Below, in pieces: positions 16,929-25,862 of a DNA stretch of 64,000 nucleotides; position 1 is the first letter of the stretch, and every line of letters starts with the position of its first letter. The DNA is taken from positions 86,723 to 150,722 of the forward strand of contig JAFRSD010000017.1 of NCBI GenBank assembly GCA_017427775.1. Direction: 5' to 3'. The translations under genes and the position numbers were made by a program. This stretch comes from Lachnospiraceae bacterium (GTDB taxonomy: Bacteria > Bacillota > Clostridia > Lachnospirales > Lachnospiraceae). Under the pieces are notes generated by a model, which saw only the letters and a program-made list of their open reading frames with translations, was not told the DNA's origin and did no database searches.

Positions 16929-17912
16929 TTAATAGAGGCTGCCGGAGTTTACTACCGGCTGTGCGTCGTGGTTGCCGCAGAGCACTACGAGAAGGTTGGA
17001 AACCATAGCGGCCTTCCGCTCTTCATCGAGATTCACCATCTTGGTCTCATTCAGCCGCTCAAGCGCCATCTCAACCATACCTACGGCGCCGTCTACGATC
17101 ATCTTTCTCGCATCGATGATCGCGGATGCCTGCTGACGCTGCAGCATTGCGGCTGCAATCTCAGGTGCGTATGCAAGGTAGGTGATTCTTGCCTCAATGA
17201 TCCGAAGTCCGGCAATCTGCACACGCTTCTGGATCTCCTGACGGATTCTCTCTGCAACTACTTCGCTTGATCCGCGAAGGCTTCCTTCATCGGCTACGCC
17301 GTCACCGGTCGTATCAACGCCTTCCGCCACATCGTAAGGATAGATGCGGACAATGTTACGAAGCGCGGTATCGCACTGCAGGGAGAGATACTCTTTATAG
17401 TTGTGTACATTGAACACCGCCATTGCGGTATCTTCAATACACCAGGTAACAGCCATTCCGATCTCTACGGGAGTACCGAGGCGATCGTTAATCTTCTGGC
17501 GGTTGTTGTTGAGGGTGAGGAGCTTCAGGGAGAGCTTATTGCTCGGCATCGAAGCGTAGGTTCCGGGCTGGCCGGTGAGCGGGCTTACTGCGCTCTTTAC
17601 GTCACCGCTCTGGTTCAACTCGGTCTTGGAAGCCGGGTTTACCGAAGAGCAGAACGGGTTAACCGCGTAGAAACCTTCCCCTTTCAGTGTGCCGTAGTAT
17701 TTACCGAAGAGCGTTAATACCAAAGCTTCCTGCGGTTTCAGTACCTTTAAACCGAGAAGGAAAATCCATCCGATTGACATCCAAATAACGCCGATCGCGA
17801 TTGCTGCCGGTTCCCCGGTCAGACATCCGCAGAGCGCTGCGATGTACAACGCGAACACCCACAGCAGACGAATCATACCGTTCTTCTTGTTGGTTAAAAC
17901 TCTTTCTTTCAT
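16929..17912 (-). CDS. SPFH/Band 7 domain membrane protein
   Basis: A 327-residue protein with two adjacent hydrophobic segments near the N-terminus ([18 protein letters not shown] and [19 protein letters not shown]), then a SPFH domain from about residue 70: [98 protein letters not shown] proteins build membrane scaffolds and microdomains. The start at ATG 17912 follows AAAGGGGTATTGTT; an upstream frame extension has no ribosome binding site. First gene of the six-gene leftward operon. Confidence 0.9.
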   Translation of the reverse strand: MKERVLTNKKNGMIRLLWVFALYIAALCGCLTGEPAAIAIGVIWMSIGWIFLLGLKVLKPQEALVLTLFGKYYGTLKGEGFYAVNPFCSSVNPASKTELNQSGDVKSAVSPLTGQPGTYASMPSNKLSLKLLTLNNNRQKINDRLGTPVEIGMAVTWCIEDTAMAVFNVHNYKEYLSLQCDTALRNIVRIYPYDVAEGVDTTGDGVADEGSLRGSSEVVAERIRQEIQKRVQIAGLRIIEARITYLAYAPEIAAAMLQRQQASAIIDARKMIVDGAVGMVEMALERLNETKMVNLDEERKAAMVSNLLVVLCGNHDAQPVVNSGSLY

Positions 17913-17973
17913 AACAATACCCCTTTCGATGGTTGTAAGAAACTTTGAAATGCACACGCAGGCATTTCTGCTT

Positions 17974-18028
17974 GATATCATTTCGATATCGTTGAGATAG
18001 TATTATCATACTTTTCGGAAAATGTCAA
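17974..18028 (-). promoter_or_regulatory. SPFH operon promoter with paired GATATC sites
   Basis: Reverse-strand TTGACA (18023-18028), a 17-nt spacer and TAATAC (18000-18005) give a strong housekeeping promoter. Two GATATC hexamers (17974-17979 and 17985-17990), 11 bp centre to centre, lie just downstream of the start of transcription and could bind the operon's own ribbon-helix-helix protein. Confidence 0.7.
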
Positions 18029-18070
18029 CAGTTTTTTGTAAATATTTTTTACCTTTCGTGTTTTCCGTAA

Positions 18071-18101
18071 AAAAAGACCCCGGAGGATTCTCTCCTCCGG
18101 G
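18071..18101 (-). terminator. Terminator of the first ECF sigma operon
   Basis: CCCGGAGGA and TCCTCCGGG form a 9-bp stem, with a T-rich run on the reverse strand straight after it. Confidence 0.9.
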
Positions 18102-18125
18102 ATCTCCCGGTCCGTTATTCTGTTA

Positions 18126-19163
18126 TTATCTAAGTGTGATCACCGTACCGCCAATGCTGATACTTGTAATCTGCTCATAAGGAAGAAGGTGATATTCTCC
18201 GTTACCCTGATTCACAAACTCCCCGAGAAGATTGTAATTCCAGGTAGCCTGCGTCATTCCGTCATCCAACGGTATGGTATAGAATAAATGTTTCACGGGA
18301 ACGCCCTCGGTAATGTCATAATACCAAATGCTTCCGTCCGCAAGCTTAACATAATCTATCGGCAGCTTGGGTGCTTCCGCTTGCCCGTCGAATACAAAAT
18401 CCGTCTCCGCATGGATCATCATACGAGTCTTGGAAAGCTCAATTCCCGTTACGAAATAACTTCCCACTTTCGTATTAACCGGTATCGTTTCCGTTTCCGC
18501 GTCATAATTGTTCGTCCAATCAAAGACAAAGGATTCGCATCCGGGTTCTTCCGTAGAAACAGCCGAAACAACGATATGCATGGCTCTGTGACTGTAATCC
18601 ACATCCGGAGCGGTGAGATAATAGAGATACCAGAGTTTTCCGTCCTTGCAGAACGGGGCATATCCGGAACCGTTTACGAGGTGGTATTCCGATTCGTCAA
18701 AGACGGCATCTCCCTTGATGGTAAGATGGGTTCCTTTGATATTCGTAAGCCATCCGTCAGGTTTATCCACGGAAATATTCGTACTGAATTCCATATAGAT
18801 GACATCCTTATCCCCGATTACATCCTCAAGCGTAACTTTTACGTTTCCTTCCTTGCAAATACCCATCGGAATATATGCTTCTCCGATTTCCTCCGGCTCA
18901 CTGTCGGAACCGATTGTCTTAAACCCGCTCTTCTTCTTAAAGATGCCGGTCTCCTGGAGAACGCCGGTCGCTGCAGCAACCGTTCCCGCAAGAAGCACAA
19001 CCATGCAGGCCGCGATCAGCGCAACACGGAACACCTTTCTTCTGCCCTTCTTCGCGTTACCGGTTTCACTTGTCACAAGCTTTTTCTTTCCACCGATTTC
19101 GGCTTCTTCGATGAATCGCTCGTCGATATCAGTCAATGCTTTGTTTAAATCAAATCCTGTCAT
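18126..19163 (-). CDS. Probable membrane anti-sigma factor (DUF4179-like)
   Basis: A 345-residue single-pass protein with a cytoplasmic N-terminus of about 50 residues, one membrane helix (VALIAACMVVLLAGTVAAATG) and a large outer beta-rich domain. The N-terminal DLNKALTDIDERFIEEAE resembles that of the second anti-sigma candidate at 55.7 kb. The start codon overlaps the sigma factor stop (ATGA) after an AAAGGAAAG site. Placement and topology point to an anti-sigma factor holding the upstream ECF sigma factor at the membrane. The signal sensed by the outer domain is unknown. Confidence 0.75.
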   Translation of the reverse strand: MTGFDLNKALTDIDERFIEEAEIGGKKKLVTSETGNAKKGRRKVFRVALIAACMVVLLAGTVAAATGVLQETGIFKKKSGFKTIGSDSEPEEIGEAYIPMGICKEGNVKVTLEDVIGDKDVIYMEFSTNISVDKPDGWLTNIKGTHLTIKGDAVFDESEYHLVNGSGYAPFCKDGKLWYLYYLTAPDVDYSHRAMHIVVSAVSTEEPGCESFVFDWTNNYDAETETIPVNTKVGSYFVTGIELSKTRMMIHAETDFVFDGQAEAPKLPIDYVKLADGSIWYYDITEGVPVKHLFYTIPLDDGMTQATWNYNLLGEFVNQGNGEYHLLPYEQITSISIGGTVITLR

Positions 19164-19735
19164 AACCGTCTTTCCTTTCTCTTAAGTTGCTTTTTCAGCT
19201 TATTCTTTAAAATGTACAGATGATTGCTGATGTACTTTTCGTCTTTCCCCATCTGCTCCGCAATCTCCGCGACCGAATACGAATACCAGAACCGCCTCAG
19301 GAAAATCGTACGCTTTTCCGCGGACAGACCGTTCAGGAACGTCTCCAGCTGTTCTTTCAGTCCTTCGCTGTCGGCAGGTTCGGCGGTACGGTTATCCGGA
19401 ATACACTCGGATAATTCCTCGTAAGATGTTAATGTAACATCTCCCCCGCGTTTCTTCGCCCGGTTGCTTCGCAGACGCTCAAAGGCAAGATTTCGGATGC
19501 TGCGCATCAGATATGCCTTCAGGTTGTCGGGTTTCGCCAGCGGAACGGATTTCCATGCGTTTAAGAGGGTATCGTTCAGACATTCCTCCGCATCTCTCTC
19601 ATCCGTAAGAATATTCCGTGCAAGACGAAGCAGCTGCGTGCCGTATTTTTTCTGAACCGCGCTAACGGCCTCATCCGAACCGTTACAGAACAGGCTGATG
19701 ATTCGGATGTCATCAATCATTACTTCTTCAGACAC
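19160..19735 (-). CDS. ECF-type RNA polymerase sigma factor
   Basis: A 191-residue sigma-70 family factor of the ECF size class. Region 2 includes KYGTQLLRLARNILTDERDAEECLNDTLLNAWKSVPL and LKAYLMRSIRNLAFERLR; region 4 includes FLNGLSAEKRTIFLRRFWYSYSVAEIAEQMGKDEKYISNHLYILKNKLKK. There is no region 3. The start is a GTG after GGAGGAAGAC. The linked membrane protein downstream is the likely anti-sigma factor. The upstream promoter shares its layout with the second ECF operon in this window. Confidence 0.93.
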   Translation of the reverse strand: MSEEVMIDDIRIISLFCNGSDEAVSAVQKKYGTQLLRLARNILTDERDAEECLNDTLLNAWKSVPLAKPDNLKAYLMRSIRNLAFERLRSNRAKKRGGDVTLTSYEELSECIPDNRTAEPADSEGLKEQLETFLNGLSAEKRTIFLRRFWYSYSVAEIAEQMGKDEKYISNHLYILKNKLKKQLKRKERRL

Positions 19736-19776
19736 GTCTTCCTCCTTTCCGGAACATTTCTTTTGCCGGCTTATTT

Positions 19777-19833
19777 CCTTCTCACCTATATAGATGCATT
19801 TTTCGACAGGATATCTAACGATTTTTCAAAAAA
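19777..19833 (-). promoter_or_regulatory. ECF operon promoter, copy 1
   Basis: Read leftward: TTTTTTGAAA (19824-19833), then a poorly conserved stretch, then CTATATAGGTGAGAAGG (19777-19793). The distance between the two conserved blocks is identical in the second ECF operon (57963-58019), with TATAGGTGAGAAGG unchanged. It is probably an autoregulated sigma-specific promoter; -35 and -10 assignments within it are uncertain. Confidence 0.65.
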
Positions 19834-19953
19834 GTTGCCTGCCAGTTGATTGCCAAAGCAATTTTTTGGAGATCTCGTTCAGACAATATATTGAATATCA
19901 TGTTTATGTCGGCGATTCAAGAGAAAAAGTAACCGTATCCCGGCCGCAACCAC

Positions 19954-19988
19954 GAAAAGAAAGCCCCGAAGGATTCTCCTCCGGGGCT
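19954..19988 (-). terminator. Terminator of the GH36 operon
   Basis: AGCCCCG pairs with CGGGGCT (plus further imperfect pairing), and a TTTCTTTT tract follows on the reverse strand. The 220 bases between it and the sigma gene hold only the ECF promoter region and A/T-rich sequence. Confidence 0.85.
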
Positions 19989-19998
19989 TGCTCTCTTC

Positions 19999-22900
19999 TT
20001 ACATTACCGATTCGGTCGCGAGCCTTACGCATTCGTAGGCTCCGTTATAGTCGCCGTTCTGTTTCATCTCATTAATGCGCCGGCAAATGTGAATGAATAA
20101 TTCCTTATCGGCGAGGAACCGGTCAATCATGTCATTTGCCGCGGCATCGGTTTCACACTCGAAGGTCCCGTCACCAGCCTCCTGAGAACAGATTGCTCCG
20201 TAAACCTCATGCCCGCCGATGTGTTTCATGAACATCTTCGGGATCGGATAATACGCAAGTTCACTCGGCTTGGTGATCAGAACGTCGGATTCCGGCATCA
20301 GCAGGTTGGTTGCGTAAACCGCCTTAAAGATGTCCGAATCGCAGATGATCGTTACACCCTCTGCCTCTCGGCTCCTGAGTTCCTTCACGTATTCCGTCAG
20401 GCCGTCATAATCATCAAGGAATTCGTGAACCGGCACATCCGAAAGGAGTGCCTCAATCTTTTCGTAAACATTCTTATGATCCCCGAAATTCAGGAAGACC
20501 GCTGCTTTTCCTTCTTTTACATAAGGAATCAGATGCTTAAGCATCGCCTTAAACTGCGCAAATCCTGCGCCGGCACCTCCGACCGTCATCAAAAACCGCA
20601 TCGGTGCGCCCTTCTCGGCTCTTTGGATCCGCAGATCGTTGTCCTCTTCGAGATTTACCAGAAGTTCATGGTCCACATACCGTCCGACCATCCGAATGTC
20701 CTTTTCCGGAATGCCCTTCAGATTATCCTTCGAGAACCCGTGAAGCATCTTATATCCGAGATACGCAAACGGCGTCTGTACCGTATGAATGGCTCCCTCC
20801 GAGAGGTGAAGCGCCATCGGCCAGTTGTCGGGTATGGCGTTGATGACATGCGTCATCCCCGCGTGAATCGCGGCCTGGCTCGGCCACACATGCGTGGCGA
20901 TATAAGGGACATCCTTCGGAAGCGCCTTAAGAAGAGGCGTCAGCAGTTCCGCATTTTTCTGGTCCGCGGCATTATAGGTAATCTTCCGGAAACCCTCTTT
21001 GTTCAGAGGCTCCCAGACAAAGCGGTTGAACAGTTTGGATTTCTGCGAGATTCTTGAAGCCAGGGAATACATGTCATTCTGCTCGCGGATCATCTTGCTT
21101 CCGGTTGCCTCCATACCGGCAAGATCCAGCCAGTACGGCGTATACCCGAGTGCCTTCGCACACGACGCCATCGCAATGCTGATCCGATAGTGGCCGAAGC
21201 CCATCCGGATGTTTCCTACGATCAGAGGGTTTCCGCCGAGTTCCGTCGGTACGTCCGAGAGCACCAGCTTCTTAATCCCGATATTCGAAAGCGCCGGGAC
21301 ATCCTCCGCGGCATAGAAATACTCCTTTTCGGAATCATCCCCGTACTTCTCAATGTACTTCTGTTTCTTGCGCTCCGCCTTTTTCAGTGTGGCGGAATCA
21401 ATCTGGTTACCGAATATCACGCCGGACTTGTCGGCCTTGATCTCCTCTGCGGTCGGCTTCACCTTTTCCGCAAGAATGCCGCGCCGATAGTCATACGCAA
21501 AGAACCTCTTCCTTCCGTCCAGTTCGAATTCCGCAACCGCATACCTTTCTTTGTTCCTGAAACCGATTCGTCGCGCCCTTCGGAATATCGCAAGTGCATC
21601 TTCAAGCACTTCCTTCTTCCTGTCATCATACTCGCTGACCCGGTCGGACGTCATCAGAAGCGATCCGAACAGCGCATTCATCTTGGTAAGCGCCGTTCTT
21701 CGTTCAAAGGACATATGCATATTGTCGTCCCGAAGCAGAAATACGTCAGGATCGTTTAAAAACGCATGTCCGTCAAGCCCGCTCCGGAATATCGTATTCT
21801 GAATCGTCACCTTCGTGGAAATCCGTTCGGGATGGAACGCCCGCATATAGGCGGCATCATCAAACTTAAGCGAAACATCCGGCCCGACACGGCAATAATC
21901 GAACCTCTCGAACCCGTTCGAAAGCGTTGCGCCGCAGCCGAGGATCAGCCGGTCCGACAGTTCTTCGCGAAGAAGTCCGTAAGCATACTCCGCCGTCTCG
22001 CTACGGGTCTTTCCTTTAAGCGGGCAAAGGTTTACGGCATACAGGAAATCCAGTTTAAAGAAGTCAAATCCCAGGTCCTTATAGAACCGCAGAACCTCAC
22101 GGATATAGGCAACGGCTTCTTCTTTGTTCAGATCAAGCGGCATGAACCCGCTCCAGTTTCCTCCCGCATATACCGGATTTCCGTCTGCGTCCTTTGCGAT
22201 CCAGTCCGGATGCTCTGCTGCCAGCTTCGAGTCGGTCTCCGCTACGAAAGGCGCAAGCCAGATTCCGGCAAGCATACCCTTTTTATGAATCTGTTCCGCA
22301 ATCCCGCGAAGACCGTTCGGGAACTTTACCGGATCAATATCCGGCCAGTCGCCGATATGGGTTTCAAATCCGTCATCAATCTGGAACAGTTCGAACCTGT
22401 CATCGGCTCCCGAAAGTTCGTTCAGGATCAGTTCTTCGCTGATATTCTGATAATGGTTATACCAGGAAGTATATCCGAACAGTTTCCGGCCGGTCCGCGG
22501 CGTGAACCGGCTGTAATAATCCTTTCCGTTCCGCGACACCATATAGTCGAAAACGGTAAAACTTTCGCCGGCTTTCAGTTCCCTGCCGTCCACATCACTC
22601 TCTAAAAGGATCCTGTTCCCGTCTTTATCAAATCGGATCAAAAGATATGCGTTCCTGTAATTCAGATTGCCGAAGAACAGCGGGTTACTTCCCGTCACAT
22701 ACCCGAAGTCAAATCCGACCGGAGTATGCCTGCGGTTTTCAAAGAATGCCTGTGACCCGTATGCTTTAAAATGGTATTTTTCTTCGAGCGCCTGCGGAAG
22801 TTTGGAAAGGTCATTGTGTGTTTCCGCGGGATCGCATTCTCTCGTCTCGGTCCACGACTGGTACCCGTTCGCGAGGATCCGGTTGTCTTCGGCATATTCA

Positions 22901-23061
22901 TACCTTAAAGGGATTTCCGCCTTTTTTAAAGTCAGGTCGGTAAGTGCCGTAACGGTAACGGTCCGATGCCCGGCGGTCTTCGCATTTTCCACCTTGATAT
23001 GCGCATCGTCTCCGGATGTTTCAAATACCTGCCCATCCGCAAAATAACTAAGCTTCAGCAT
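19999..23061 (-). CDS. GH36 alpha-galactosidase fused to a GT-B-type glycosyltransferase-like domain
   Basis: A 1020-residue cytoplasmic protein without signal peptide. Residues 1-530 are a GH36 alpha-galactosidase: GYQSW (residues 66-70), the TIM-barrel motifs FQIDDGFET and GIWLAPF, the nucleophile D338 in FFKLDFLYA and the acid/base D395 in RVGPDVS. After a charged linker, residues 595-1020 form a second domain: LIVGNIRMGFGHYRISIAMA resembles the nucleotide-sugar-binding start of MGDG-synthase-like GT-B enzymes, and VGGAGAGFAQFKAM, VFLNFGDHKNVYEKI and a late DVLITKPSELAYYP fit the C-terminal half. GH36 enzymes alone are about 550-750 residues. AGGAGG fixes the start. The gene overlaps its sugar symporter by 14 bases. 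Confidence 0.82.
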   Translation of the reverse strand: MLKLSYFADGQVFETSGDDAHIKVENAKTAGHRTVTVTALTDLTLKKAEIPLRYEYAEDNRILANGYQSWTETRECDPAETHNDLSKLPQALEEKYHFKAYGSQAFFENRRHTPVGFDFGYVTGSNPLFFGNLNYRNAYLLIRFDKDGNRILLESDVDGRELKAGESFTVFDYMVSRNGKDYYSRFTPRTGRKLFGYTSWYNHYQNISEELILNELSGADDRFELFQIDDGFETHIGDWPDIDPVKFPNGLRGIAEQIHKKGMLAGIWLAPFVAETDSKLAAEHPDWIAKDADGNPVYAGGNWSGFMPLDLNKEEAVAYIREVLRFYKDLGFDFFKLDFLYAVNLCPLKGKTRSETAEYAYGLLREELSDRLILGCGATLSNGFERFDYCRVGPDVSLKFDDAAYMRAFHPERISTKVTIQNTIFRSGLDGHAFLNDPDVFLLRDDNMHMSFERRTALTKMNALFGSLLMTSDRVSEYDDRKKEVLEDALAIFRRARRIGFRNKERYAVAEFELDGRKRFFAYDYRRGILAEKVKPTAEEIKADKSGVIFGNQIDSATLKKAERKKQKYIEKYGDDSEKEYFYAAEDVPALSNIGIKKLVLSDVPTELGGNPLIVGNIRMGFGHYRISIAMASCAKALGYTPYWLDLAGMEATGSKMIREQNDMYSLASRISQKSKLFNRFVWEPLNKEGFRKITYNAADQKNAELLTPLLKALPKDVPYIATHVWPSQAAIHAGMTHVINAIPDNWPMALHLSEGAIHTVQTPFAYLGYKMLHGFSKDNLKGIPEKDIRMVGRYVDHELLVNLEEDNDLRIQRAEKGAPMRFLMTVGGAGAGFAQFKAMLKHLIPYVKEGKAAVFLNFGDHKNVYEKIEALLSDVPVHEFLDDYDGLTEYVKELRSREAEGVTIICDSDIFKAVYATNLLMPESDVLITKPSELAYYPIPKMFMKHIGGHEVYGAICSQEAGDGTFECETDAAANDMIDRFLADKELFIHICRRINEMKQNGDYNGAYECVRLATESVM

Positions 23062-24457
23062 GTTCCGCCTCCTCTTTATGGGATTTATCGATGACATCCA
23101 TCACACGCTTTTCATCGTAGAACAGAATGATTATCATGGCAATGATACAAAGCACCATGGCAATGACCAGACTGATGCGATAGCCCGTGCCGTTGTTCTT
23201 AAGCACTTCCGCGCCGTCAACCGTCTCTTTGTACTGACCGACAACCGCGAGCGAAGTGAAGATGATCATTGCGATGGACTGGCCGAGTTTAAAGGCAAAT
23301 GTTCTGGCCGCATAAAACATGGCGTCGCGGTTCTCTCCGGTCAGGACGCAGTCGCTTTCCGCAATATCAGCCACAATCGCCTGAGGAATGACACCGAGGA
23401 CGGATAGCGGCACGCCCACAAGGACGCAGATGATAAATCCGTATGCAAGATTCGGGATGAAACTTACCTTTCCGGCGAAGCTCGATACGAGAAACGCAAA
23501 TCCGAACAGCGCAAACCCGACGGTCAGAAGTTTCTTCTTACCGAATTTCCGTGACAGGATATTGACTACCGGATAGCAGACAAATGTCACGAACGTCATG
23601 AATATGAACAGTACCATATAGTTGTTGAGCCGGAGCAGGTTCTCCACGTAGAAGATGAAACCGGTGTTGAAGATCGTAATGCCGATCCAATAGATGATGT
23701 CCGAAAGCACGAACACCTGAAAATGCTTATTCTTAAAGGTCTTCGCGAGAGACCGGAACGCATTTTCCTTAACCGGCGGAGTGTTGTCGTAATCCTTCTC
23801 GTTTATGAGAAACGCCGGAAGGAGCATGCACACAAGGGCGATCAGGGCAAGAATCCCGAGGACGAGGCGCGCGCAGAAATAATAGTCCCACCCCGTCGCA
23901 TTTGCCACGGCTTCCCATATCATTTTCCCGGAAAATGCGATGCCGGTACCAACGATATACGTAAGCGAAATGTAAGTCGAAATATCCATGCGGTCTTTCT
24001 GGCTGCGGCCGAGCACCGGAATCAGCGCGTTATACGGCGTGCAGTATGCCGTCATGAAGATATAGAAAAGTACCATCGTTACGGCAAGCCATACGATATT
24101 GACCGTAGACTCCCCGCGCACCGGGCAGCAGAAGATAAGCACCGTAAGCAGAGCGAACGGAAACGCCGCATACCGCATGAACGGAATGCGCTTTCCGAGT
24201 TTGCTTCCGCATTTGTCCGACATTCCCGCGATCCAGGGATCGGTTACCGCATCGACAATCCGGCCGAACGCCGTAATCAGGCCGATAACCGTCAACCCGA
24301 TAAACGTTGCGCTTGTGACAAATGTGATAACCCCGTTCTCCGTCGAATCCGGCAGATAAAAGTTTACCAGCAGATTGGCAATAATGCCGGCGAGGATTGA
24401 CCACCCAAGCTGACCGACGGCGAAAACCCATTTTATCTTTCCTGATACCTGTTTCAT
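23048..24457 (-). CDS. GPH-family sugar:cation symporter (MelB-like)
   Basis: A 469-residue carrier with twelve predicted helices. GRIVDAVTDPWIAGMSDK is the family-defining motif of glycoside-pentoside-hexuronide:cation symporters such as MelB, and TAYCTPYNALIPVLGRSQKDRMDISTY is the following conserved block. It probably imports an alpha-galactoside together with Na+ or H+ for the overlapping GH36 enzyme. The start at ATG 24457 follows AAGGAGGTGTTTTTT; an in-frame start nine codons earlier would include the ribosome binding site itself. Confidence 0.93.
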   Translation of the reverse strand: MKQVSGKIKWVFAVGQLGWSILAGIIANLLVNFYLPDSTENGVITFVTSATFIGLTVIGLITAFGRIVDAVTDPWIAGMSDKCGSKLGKRIPFMRYAAFPFALLTVLIFCCPVRGESTVNIVWLAVTMVLFYIFMTAYCTPYNALIPVLGRSQKDRMDISTYISLTYIVGTGIAFSGKMIWEAVANATGWDYYFCARLVLGILALIALVCMLLPAFLINEKDYDNTPPVKENAFRSLAKTFKNKHFQVFVLSDIIYWIGITIFNTGFIFYVENLLRLNNYMVLFIFMTFVTFVCYPVVNILSRKFGKKKLLTVGFALFGFAFLVSSFAGKVSFIPNLAYGFIICVLVGVPLSVLGVIPQAIVADIAESDCVLTGENRDAMFYAARTFAFKLGQSIAMIIFTSLAVVGQYKETVDGAEVLKNNGTGYRISLVIAMVLCIIAMIIILFYDEKRVMDVIDKSHKEEAEHAEA

Positions 24458-24503
24458 AAAAAACACCTCCTTCGGGTGCACCACTGTAATGTCTTATAAT
24501 ATC

Positions 24504-24532
24504 AGTTTACGATTTCCCCGCAGCATTTTCAA
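24504..24532 (-). promoter_or_regulatory. Promoter of the symporter-GH36 operon
   Basis: Reverse-strand TTGAAA (24527-24532), a 17-nt spacer and TAAACT (24504-24509), about 45 bases before the symporter start. No obvious sugar-responsive operator was recognised. Confidence 0.6.
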
Positions 24533-24555
24533 TGATGCCTCCCTCTGCTTTTCGC

Positions 24556-24595
24556 AAAAAAAAGCGATATTGTGGGTTTCATTCCACAATATCGC
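24556..24595 (-). terminator. Terminator of the ior-paaK operon
   Basis: A perfect 12-bp inverted repeat (GCGATATTGTGG and its complement, 8-nt loop), followed on the reverse strand by eight T residues. It separates paaK from the promoter of the next leftward operon. Confidence 0.9.
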
Positions 24596-24620
24596 AATAT
24601 TTTCTGTCATTTTGAAGTTT

Positions 24621-25862
24621 TCAGTTCTCTCTGTGATCGAAGACTCTCTTCGCCTTCTTCTCGGTTCGCGGAAGCGTGCCGACCGGTACGACCGTAACCT
24701 TCGGAGTTACGCTCATGCGGGACTTGAAGAGTTCCCGGATCGTGGCCGCCGTACGCTCAAAGTTCACGCGTCCTTCAGCCTCCACGGTAACGAGAATGAC
24801 ATCCTTGTTAATCTCTTCATCGTGTGCGATGTCAATCTTGTACTCACTCGATACGCCGTCTACCAGCCCGAGGATTTCCTCTACCTGGCTCGGGAACATG
24901 TTAACGCCGTGCACCTTGAACATATCGTCGCTTCGTCCTTTGATGACATCGAGACGCGGGAATTTGCTGCCGCAAGGGCACTCGCCGGGGATGATGCGGG
25001 ACATGTCGTGCGTACGGAAACGGATAAGCGGGGCACCTTCCTTTACGAGCGTCGTGATAACGACTTCTCCTTCTTCACCGTCCGGAAGCGTTTCGCCGGT
25101 CTTCGGATCGATGATCTCGATATATACATAGTCATCCCAGTAATGCATTCCGGTGTCATAAGAGCAGTTGATGCCGATACCCGGTCCGTAAATCTCGGTC
25201 AGGCCGTAGATATCATACAGTTCCACGCCGAGTTCCTTGTGGATATGCACACGCATCTTGTCGCTCCAGCGCTCGGAACCGAACACGCCCTTTTTCAGAT
25301 GAATCCGGTCGCGGATGCCGCGGCGGTTAATCTCCTCGGCAAGAAGAAGCGCGTAGGACGAAGTTGCGGTCAATACCGTCGACTTCAGATCGATCATCAT
25401 CTGAATCTGCTTATCGGTGTTGCCGGGGCCGGTCGGAATGGCCATGGCGCCGAGCTTCTCACAGCCGGCCTGGAATCCGATACCTGCGGTCCAGAGTCCG
25501 TAACCGGGCGTAATCTGGATACGGTCCTTTTTCGTAATTCCTGCCATTTCATAGCAGCGCGCGAACATCGTTGCCCAATCATCCACATCTTTCGCGGTAT
25601 AAGGGATAATTACGGGCTTTCCTGTCGTACCCGAAGAAGAATGAATGCGGACTACTTCCTCATCCGGAACGGCCTGAATGCCGAGCGGATAAGCGTTTCG
25701 AAGGTCAGCTTTGCTCGAGAACGGAAGCTTCTCGAACTCTTCCTGACTTTGACAGCCGGTAATCCCGGCCTCTTCAAAGACTTTGCCGTAGTAGCTTCCC
25801 GACTTGATGAGGCGCTTGATCTGCGCGTCGACCTGGGCAAGCTGTTTCTCAGTTAACTGCAT
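24621..25862 (-). CDS. paaK: Phenylacetate-CoA ligase family enzyme
   Basis: A 413-residue ANL-superfamily ligase that activates an aryl acid with ATP and CoA. The P-loop-like motif is HSSSGTTGKP, followed by YDIYGLTEIYGPG (A5) and the hinge region with DVIKGRSDDMFKVHGVNMFPSQVEE (A8, typical of PaaK). The length is normal for short PaaK proteins. It is the third gene of the iorA-iorB-paaK operon, overlapping iorB by 14 bases. In anaerobes this set turns aryl pyruvates made from aromatic amino acids into aryl-acetyl-CoA and back, so the substrate may be phenylacetate, hydroxyphenylacetate or indoleacetate. Confidence 0.92.
   Translation of the reverse strand: MQLTEKQLAQVDAQIKRLIKSGSYYGKVFEEAGITGCQSQEEFEKLPFSSKADLRNAYPLGIQAVPDEEVVRIHSSSGTTGKPVIIPYTAKDVDDWATMFARCYEMAGITKKDRIQITPGYGLWTAGIGFQAGCEKLGAMAIPTGPGNTDKQIQMMIDLKSTVLTATSSYALLLAEEINRRGIRDRIHLKKGVFGSERWSDKMRVHIHKELGVELYDIYGLTEIYGPGIGINCSYDTGMHYWDDYVYIEIIDPKTGETLPDGEEGEVVITTLVKEGAPLIRFRTHDMSRIIPGECPCGSKFPRLDVIKGRSDDMFKVHGVNMFPSQVEEILGLVDGVSSEYKIDIAHDEEINKDVILVTVEAEGRVNFERTAATIRELFKSRMSVTPKVTVVPVGTLPRTEKKAKRVFDHREN

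Noticed and set aside
24489..25856. A 455-codon forward frame opposite paaK
   Set aside because: A shadow of paaK, whose reverse-strand motifs (SSGTTGKP and A8 region) are unambiguous.
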